A DNA stretch of 64,000 bases from VAXT01 sp038040395 (GTDB lineage: Bacteria > Actinomycetota > Thermoleophilia > Gaiellales > Gaiellaceae): the NCBI GenBank assembly GCA_038040395.1, contig JBBPIJ010000003.1:62001-126000 (forward strand), in the 5' to 3' direction. A model generated the notes under the pieces. That model was not told the origin of the DNA and searched no databases. It saw only the letters and a list, made by a program, of their open reading frames with translations. The position numbers were made by a program, and so were the translations under genes. Below are positions 59,671 to 64,000 of this stretch, in pieces; position 1 is the first letter of the stretch, and each line of letters starts with the position of its first letter.

Positions 59671-60855
59671 ATCGCCCGGCCAGGCTGGCTCAACCGTGGT
59701 GTCGTCGCGATCGGAGGCGCCAGCTTCTTCGCAGATCTCGGCTACGAGGTCCCGACCTCGCTTTTGCCGTCGTTCCTCACGTCCACTCTGCGGGCGCCGG
59801 CAGCGGCGCTCGGCGTCATCGAGGGGGTGGCCGACGGTCTAGCGGGCGTCGCGAAACTGGCCGGAGGCGCGCTCGCGGACGATCCTGAGCGCCGTCGGGC
59901 CACCGCGGTCGGCGGGTACGCCGCAACGGCGGTCCTGACCGCCCTCATCGGCACGGCGACAGCCGTCTGGCAGGTCGGTGCCCTCCGGGTCGCGGGCTGG
60001 GTCGCTCGCGGTCTGCGGGGGCCTGCGCGGAGTGCGCTGCTCGCCGACGTTGCGCCGCCGGACGCCTATGGGCGGGCGTACGGGCTCGAGCGCACGATGG
60101 ACAACCTGGGCGCGATCGGTGGGCCGCTGCTGGCGCTCGGGCTCGTCGCCGCCGTGGGCATCCGGACGGCGATTCTGCTCTCCGTCGTGCCCGGGCTCCT
60201 CGCCGCCGGCGCGATCCTCCTCGCGATCAGGGCCGCCCCGAAGCTCGAGGAGCACGAGCGGCGGCCGCTCCGCATTCGTGTCCGGCCGGTGCTCGCCGGC
60301 CCGCTCGGCCGCCTCCTGTACGGCATCACGGCCTTCGAGGTCGGAAACGCGGCGGCGACGCTCCTCATCCTGCGCGCAACGGACGAGCTCTCGCCGGGTC
60401 ACGGTCACGGCGCGGCGGTCAAGCTCGGGCTCGGGCTCTACGCCGGCTACAACCTCGCCGCCGCGGTCGCAAGCCTGCCGGCGGGCCGGCTGCACGACCG
60501 AAGAGGCAGCATCGTCGTACTCTCGCTCGGAGTTGCCTCGTTCCTCGTGGCGTACGCGGGCTTCGCGCTCACCGGCGGGACGCTCGTCCTGCTCGCGGCC
60601 CTCTTCCTGCTGGCCGGGGCCGGCAAGGGCCTCGTCGAGACTGCGGAGCAGGCGGCCGTCGCTGCGCTCGCGCCCGTCGAGCTACGCGGCTCCGCCTTCG
60701 GCGTGCTGGCGGCGATTCAGAGCTTCGGCAACCTCGCCGCCTCCGCGACGGCCGGGGCCCTCTGGACCCTCGTCTCGCCGCGGGCGGCGTTCCTCTACCT
60801 GGCCACGTGGATGCTCGTCAGCTTGGTAGCTCTCAGCCGAGCTCGAGTCAGCTAG
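59671..60855 (+). CDS. Major facilitator superfamily transporter, start codon unclear
   Basis: A transporter of about 394 residues with 11-12 predicted helices. The opening segment SFFADLGYEVPTSLLPSFL and LGVIEGVADGLAGVAKLAGG match the first helix and loop of a well-known MFS subgroup. No ATG, GTG or TTG precedes this first helix: the only usual start is TTG 59764, inside it. The upstream limit is the in-frame TAG of the propeller gene at 59659-59661. I place the start at ATC 59671, after a GGGG tract, as the only known rare-start codon that keeps the helix intact. A sequence error is another possibility. Substrate is unknown. Confidence 0.7.
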   Translation: MARPGWLNRGVVAIGGASFFADLGYEVPTSLLPSFLTSTLRAPAAALGVIEGVADGLAGVAKLAGGALADDPERRRATAVGGYAATAVLTALIGTATAVWQVGALRVAGWVARGLRGPARSALLADVAPPDAYGRAYGLERTMDNLGAIGGPLLALGLVAAVGIRTAILLSVVPGLLAAGAILLAIRAAPKLEEHERRPLRIRVRPVLAGPLGRLLYGITAFEVGNAAATLLILRATDELSPGHGHGAAVKLGLGLYAGYNLAAAVASLPAGRLHDRRGSIVVLSLGVASFLVAYAGFALTGGTLVLLAALFLLAGAGKGLVETAEQAAVAALAPVELRGSAFGVLAAIQSFGNLAASATAGALWTLVSPRAAFLYLATWMLVSLVALSRARVS

Positions 60856-60858
60856 CCC

Positions 60859-62025
60859 CTACCACTTCGAGCGGCGGCCGCGGCGGCTGGTGTACAGCAG
60901 CTTCGCGCGGGCGGATTCCAGCCCGGACTGCTCGTACTGGTCGCTGTGGCCGAGTCTGCGTGCGACTCGGCTCGTATCGGCCTGCTGCTCGGGCAGGACG
61001 AAGGTGATCGCGGTGCCGCTTCGGCCCGCTCGGCCGGTGCGGCCCGTGCGGTGCACATAGCCCTTGTCCTCTTCCGGCGGATCGAAATTGACCACGTGCG
61101 TGATGTCGTCCAGATCCAGGCCGCGGGCTGCGACGTCGGTTGCGACGAGCGTCGCCACCTTGCCCCGCTCGAAGTCGGCCAGGGCCCGTTGCCGGGCCTT
61201 CTGGGACATGTCCCCGTGCATCGCCGCCGCTCGCACGCCGTGACGAGCGAGCTTCTGGACGAGCCGGTCAGCGCCGCGCTTGGTTCGGACGAAGACGAGC
61301 GTGGACTCCGAAGTGGAGATGTGCTCGACGAGCATCTGGACCTTCGAGTCCGAGGTCACCGCCACGAAGCGGTGCTCGATCTCGCCGGGATCCTCGGGCA
61401 GCAGGTCGGCCTCGAAGCGCGACGGGCTGTTGGTGTAGGCGCGGGCGAGCTCGCCGGCCTCGCCGTCGAGTGTGGCCGAGAAGAACATCGTCTGCCGGTT
61501 CTGCGGCAGGCGGCGGACGATCCGGTCGACCTGGGGCTTGAAGCCCATGTCGAGCATCCGGTCGGCCTCGTCGAGGACGAACGTCTGGACGCGCGACAGA
61601 TCGATGAGTCGGCGCTCTGCGAGGTCCTCGAGCCGACCGGGGGTGGCCACGAGGATCTGGGCGCCTTTCGCGCGGTTCGCCTGCGCCCGCAGAGGCAGGC
61701 CTCCGTAGGCGGCCGCGACGGAGAGCCCCTTGGGCTTTCCGAACTGCTCGAGCTCGGCGGTCACCTGGGCCGCGAGCTCACGTGTCGGAACGAGCACGAG
61801 CGCCGTTGGACAGGCATCGCTCGGCATCGTGCGCTCGACGATCGGCAACGCGAAGGCGAGCGTCTTGCCCGACCCCGTAGGGGAGCGCGCGAGGACGTCG
61901 AGCCCGGCGAGCGCGTCGGGAAGGACGAGCTCCTGGATCCGGAACGGGTGCTCGATCGATTTTCTGGCTAGGACCGCGACGACGGCTTGCGAAACGCCGA
62001 GTTCGCGAAAAGACTGCTTGGACAT
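60859..62025 (-). CDS. DEAD-box RNA helicase
   Basis: A 388-residue ATP-dependent RNA helicase with a bare two-domain core. Q motif glutamine Gln31, Walker A SPTGSGKT (48-55), PTRELA, the DEAD box in VLDEADRMLDMGF, SAT, then domain 2 with VATDVAARGLDL and HRTGRTGRAG are all intact. Only about 40 C-terminal residues follow the core, ending in a basic RRGRRSKW tail. AAGGAG precedes the ATG. It is divergent from a cold-shock-domain gene across a 337-bp gap, which suggests a role in RNA remodelling under stress. Confidence 0.93.
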   Translation of the reverse strand: MSKQSFRELGVSQAVVAVLARKSIEHPFRIQELVLPDALAGLDVLARSPTGSGKTLAFALPIVERTMPSDACPTALVLVPTRELAAQVTAELEQFGKPKGLSVAAAYGGLPLRAQANRAKGAQILVATPGRLEDLAERRLIDLSRVQTFVLDEADRMLDMGFKPQVDRIVRRLPQNRQTMFFSATLDGEAGELARAYTNSPSRFEADLLPEDPGEIEHRFVAVTSDSKVQMLVEHISTSESTLVFVRTKRGADRLVQKLARHGVRAAAMHGDMSQKARQRALADFERGKVATLVATDVAARGLDLDDITHVVNFDPPEEDKGYVHRTGRTGRAGRSGTAITFVLPEQQADTSRVARRLGHSDQYEQSGLESARAKLLYTSRRGRRSKW

Positions 62026-62362
62026 GAAGTTCGACTCCTTATGGGTTCGAGACTTGCCTACCTCGAAACACCCGAAGGAGGAACGAGAAGCTCATCTCAC
62101 CGGACGGCGCGATTGCCGATCCGTGTTCACACAGTAGCACCAGGCCCGCGATTTGCAGCCAAAACGCGGCGGGAGCCCGAAATGGGACCCTGCCCGACCA
62201 GCTAGACTGTGTCTACGTCTAACGCGAATCCGGTGGCGCGCCGCGCCCTCCGACTTCGTTGGGAGGTGCATTGCAAGCGGCTGATGGCCTGGATCAGAAC
62301 GGAGTTGCCCAGTGGGCCGTCCTGCCGCGAACTGACAAGTATCGATCGAAGGAGAGGGACTG
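62026..62362. promoter_or_regulatory. 337-bp divergent control region between helicase and cold-shock genes
   Basis: No gene is seen here. The left end holds the helicase ribosome site. A possible right-reading -10, TAGACT, lies near 62203-62208; it would leave a 5' leader of about 145 bases before the 62363 gene. Long leaders are typical of cold-regulated mRNAs. GAAGGAGAGG precedes the 62363 start. Confidence 0.4.
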
Positions 62363-62629
62363 ATGGCGTCGACTTCCAAACGACAACAAACGATGGCGAA
62401 GCGGAACCGAGAACAGGCGGTCAGGGAGAAGCGCGAGTTGAAGCTGGCGAAGAAGCACGCCGCTGCGGCCGCCCGAAATGCGCCGCCGGAAGAGATCGAG
62501 CTCTACGGGCCACTGTCGGAAAACGGTGCGTCCCCACCCGCGGACACGGATTTGCCGGAAGCACCGGCTGAGACAGGTTTGCCCGCACCACCGGCTGAGG
62601 GAGACATCGATGACAGACCTCGTAACTGA
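62363..62629 (+). CDS. Small highly charged protein upstream of the cold-shock gene
   Basis: An 88-residue protein of unknown function. The first 40 residues are strongly basic and helical (KRNREQAVREKRELKLAKKH), followed by an Ala-rich stretch and an acidic, Pro-rich tail with the repeated phrase 'D/E-x-x-L-P-E/A-P-A-E-T/G'. A strong ribosome site precedes the ATG. Its last 20 bases overlap the start of the cold-shock-domain gene, so the two are coupled. A nucleic-acid-binding or ribosome-linked role is plausible but unproven. Confidence 0.65.
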   Translation: MASTSKRQQTMAKRNREQAVREKRELKLAKKHAAAAARNAPPEEIELYGPLSENGASPPADTDLPEAPAETGLPAPPAEGDIDDRPRN

Positions 62630-62924
62630 GCTCGTGCTCGACCGAGGACAGGCAGCAGAAGAGACGCGCGGAACCATGATCTGGTTCAACGAGGAGAAGG
62701 ATCACGGCTACATCTCGACCGAAGGCGGCGAGCGGCTGTACGTCGCCGGCACGGGTTTTGCGGGAGGCGTGCGGCCCAAGGGTCGCTGCGCCGGGCTCGC
62801 AGTCACGTTTCGCGTGACGAAGGACGGAGGCGTTCGGCAGGCTGAGGAGACCACGCTGCTGACCGACGCTCCGAATCAGCGTGCGCGCAGGCGCCACGGC
62901 GGCACCGGGCGCGGCCGCTTCTAG
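62610..62924 (+). CDS. Divergent cold-shock-domain protein
   Basis: A 104-residue protein with an 18-residue leader, a cold-shock domain (about 25-85) and a basic tail (QRARRRHGGTGRGRF). The domain starts GTMIWFNEEKDHGYISTEGG. RNP1 has KDHGYI instead of KGFGFI and RNP2 has LYVAGT instead of VFVHFS, so two of the usual aromatic RNA contacts are changed. The start overlaps the preceding gene by 20 bases. It probably binds single-stranded nucleic acid, perhaps with the DEAD-box helicase. Confidence 0.8.
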   Translation: MTDLVTELVLDRGQAAEETRGTMIWFNEEKDHGYISTEGGERLYVAGTGFAGGVRPKGRCAGLAVTFRVTKDGGVRQAEETTLLTDAPNQRARRRHGGTGRGRF

Positions 62925-63003
62925 CCGGTAAGTGCTTTCCCGCACGGGGTCGACGGGCATCCCCGATGCTCCGGCAGGGCAGGTGATCGATCCTGTCTTC
63001 GAG

Positions 63004-64000
63004 ATGAGACGCCTGTTCGCATTCCTCTGCTTTGCCCTCGCTTCACTGGCGATTACGGGCGCGGGCGCTGCGACCCCCTCGTCCGCGGGTTTCGTCAAAT
63101 GGCGCTTCGAGGTCAGCGGCCAATACGTGTTGCACCGGCCGGTGGTTGGCCCCGACGGCGGAGTCGTCGTCGCGAGCTCCACTGGCAACGTGTACTCGCT
63201 GACCGCCGACGGCACTCTCCGTTGGGTGCGTTCCGCAGGTTCTGACGGGCTCTCGATCGGCGCAGACGGAACCGTCTATGTCGGATCCATGAACACGATC
63301 ACGGCGATTGCCCTGGACGGCTCGACCAGGTGGAGCTTCACCGAGCCCTCGGTTGGCCAGGGCGTAATCGCCGGACCGACGGTAGGGCCTGACGGCAACA
63401 TCTACGTAATCTCGGACTACGGTGGGCTCGGCGCGTTTGCGCTGTCGCCGGCCGGGCAGCTCCTCTGGAGCAATTCAGGAAGCCCCACGTTCGCGGAGAA
63501 CGGTCAAATCGGGGTCGAGATCGTTTTCGGTTCGGGCCTCCTCTACGCAGCCTTTGACGAGCGCACCCAAGGCCCGAGCACGATGTTCGGCCTCTCACTG
63601 GGAGGGACGCAGGATTGGGCGACAACGATGGGCGGCAGCGACGACCCGTTCATGCAGCAGCAGCGCCAGCCGGCGACCGGCTCGGACGGAAGCCTCTATC
63701 TGACGGCAATGGGCGGCGGGAACGGGTGGGGCCTGCGCCGCGTCGACTCGGGTAGCGGGAACGTCCTCTGGACCTACTCACCCTGGCCATCGAACGGGAT
63801 GTCGCCTCCGAGCGTAGGCCCGGACGGCTCGGTCTACTTCTCGCGAAGCCTCTCGTATCTCGAGTCGGTGACACCCGCCGGCCAGTCGCGTTGGACCTTC
63901 TCCGACGGCTCGATCATCGACCACCCAGCGGTAAGTCCCGACGGCAGCATCGTCGTCGCCGGGAATCGGCCGGGCTTCGGGCAGCCCGGATCCGTGCGCG
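63004..64000 (+). CDS. Secreted PQQ-like beta-propeller protein (runs off right edge)
   Basis: At least 332 residues are visible. A signal peptide (about 1-23, ending ITGAGAA) is followed by repeats of the PQQ/outer-membrane-assembly-like propeller type, each with 'GPDG-x-x-Y/V-V-x-S' and a Trp-rich strand. Examples are VGPDGGVVVASSTGNVYSL, VGPDGNIYVISDYGGL and VGPDGSVYFSRSLSYLESV. No PQQ-enzyme active-site residues can be assigned from this part. The ATG at 63004 is the start of the signal peptide. Confidence 0.8.
   Translation, partial: MRRLFAFLCFALASLAITGAGAATPSSAGFVKWRFEVSGQYVLHRPVVGPDGGVVVASSTGNVYSLTADGTLRWVRSAGSDGLSIGADGTVYVGSMNTITAIALDGSTRWSFTEPSVGQGVIAGPTVGPDGNIYVISDYGGLGAFALSPAGQLLWSNSGSPTFAENGQIGVEIVFGSGLLYAAFDERTQGPSTMFGLSLGGTQDWATTMGGSDDPFMQQQRQPATGSDGSLYLTAMGGGNGWGLRRVDSGSGNVLWTYSPWPSNGMSPPSVGPDGSVYFSRSLSYLESVTPAGQSRWTFSDGSIIDHPAVSPDGSIVVAGNRPGFGQPGSVR

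Noticed and set aside
1..64000. CRISPR arrays, insertion sequences, phage genes, rRNA and tRNA
   Set aside because: No regularly spaced repeats, no transposase or integrase motifs, no phage structural genes and no RNA gene signatures were recognised anywhere in the window.

Overview
The window is high-GC DNA from an actinobacterium. GTG and TTG starts are common and genes overlap by 4 bases (ATGA, GTGA, TTGA) throughout. The glucose-6-phosphate dehydrogenase assembly factor OpcA is present. Subunit II of cytochrome oxidase carries its own cytochrome c. Many starts without a Shine-Dalgarno sequence sit 6-7 bases after a TANNNT-like box, the pattern of leaderless mRNAs. Gene content would suit the class Thermoleophilia (Solirubrobacterales/Gaiellales), but that placement is inference.

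1-9.3 kb: a central-carbon block. A transketolase cut by the window edge reads left. Reading right are rpiB, tal, pgi, gnd, zwf and opcA, i.e. nearly the whole pentose phosphate pathway plus glucose-6-phosphate isomerase. A short ECF-type sigma factor and a coupled membrane protein (probable anti-sigma) follow. A 131-bp compound palindrome lies between pgi and gnd. 9.3-13.7 kb: a secreted fibronectin-like protein, an amidase, a DUF4242 protein, a creatininase-family hydrolase and a lipoprotein.

13.8-44.4 kb: a large exopolysaccharide/capsule locus on both strands. It holds a WecA/TagO-like initiating phosphosugar transferase, a Wzx flippase, a Wzy-like polymerase, an O-antigen-ligase-like protein with a TPR-like tail, a Wzc/CapAB-type tyrosine autokinase and its CpsB-type phosphatase. 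Five glycosyltransferases, four methyltransferases (one FkbM type), a sulfotransferase, two AsnB-like amidotransferases, a sugar-nucleotide epimerase, a heparinase-II/III-like lyase and a fused dehydrogenase/oxidoreductase complete it. No outer-membrane exporter is seen, which fits a single-membrane cell. The expected product is a lipid-linked, methylated, probably amidated and possibly sulfated polymer.

44.5-48.5 kb: a caa3-type cytochrome oxidase cluster (ctaC, ctaD, ctaB and a 60-residue membrane protein). CtaB carries an extra four-helix N-terminal domain resembling half of heme A synthase. 48.5-58.1 kb: stress and redox genes. These are a Kelch protein, an ECF sigma/zinc anti-sigma pair, a flavin disulfide reductase, a DevS/DevR-like two-component system, a cupin, MsrB-MsrA and an aquaporin. 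58.1-64 kb: a seven-repeat propeller with a PASTA tail, an MFS transporter with no ordinary start codon, a DEAD-box helicase divergent from a cold-shock-domain gene, and a PQQ-like propeller cut by the right edge.

No rRNA, tRNA, CRISPR array, transposase or phage gene was recognised. The best candidates for something new are the half-CtaA/CtaB fusion, the possible heme-sensing kinase system, the MFS gene lacking a start codon and the compound palindrome.
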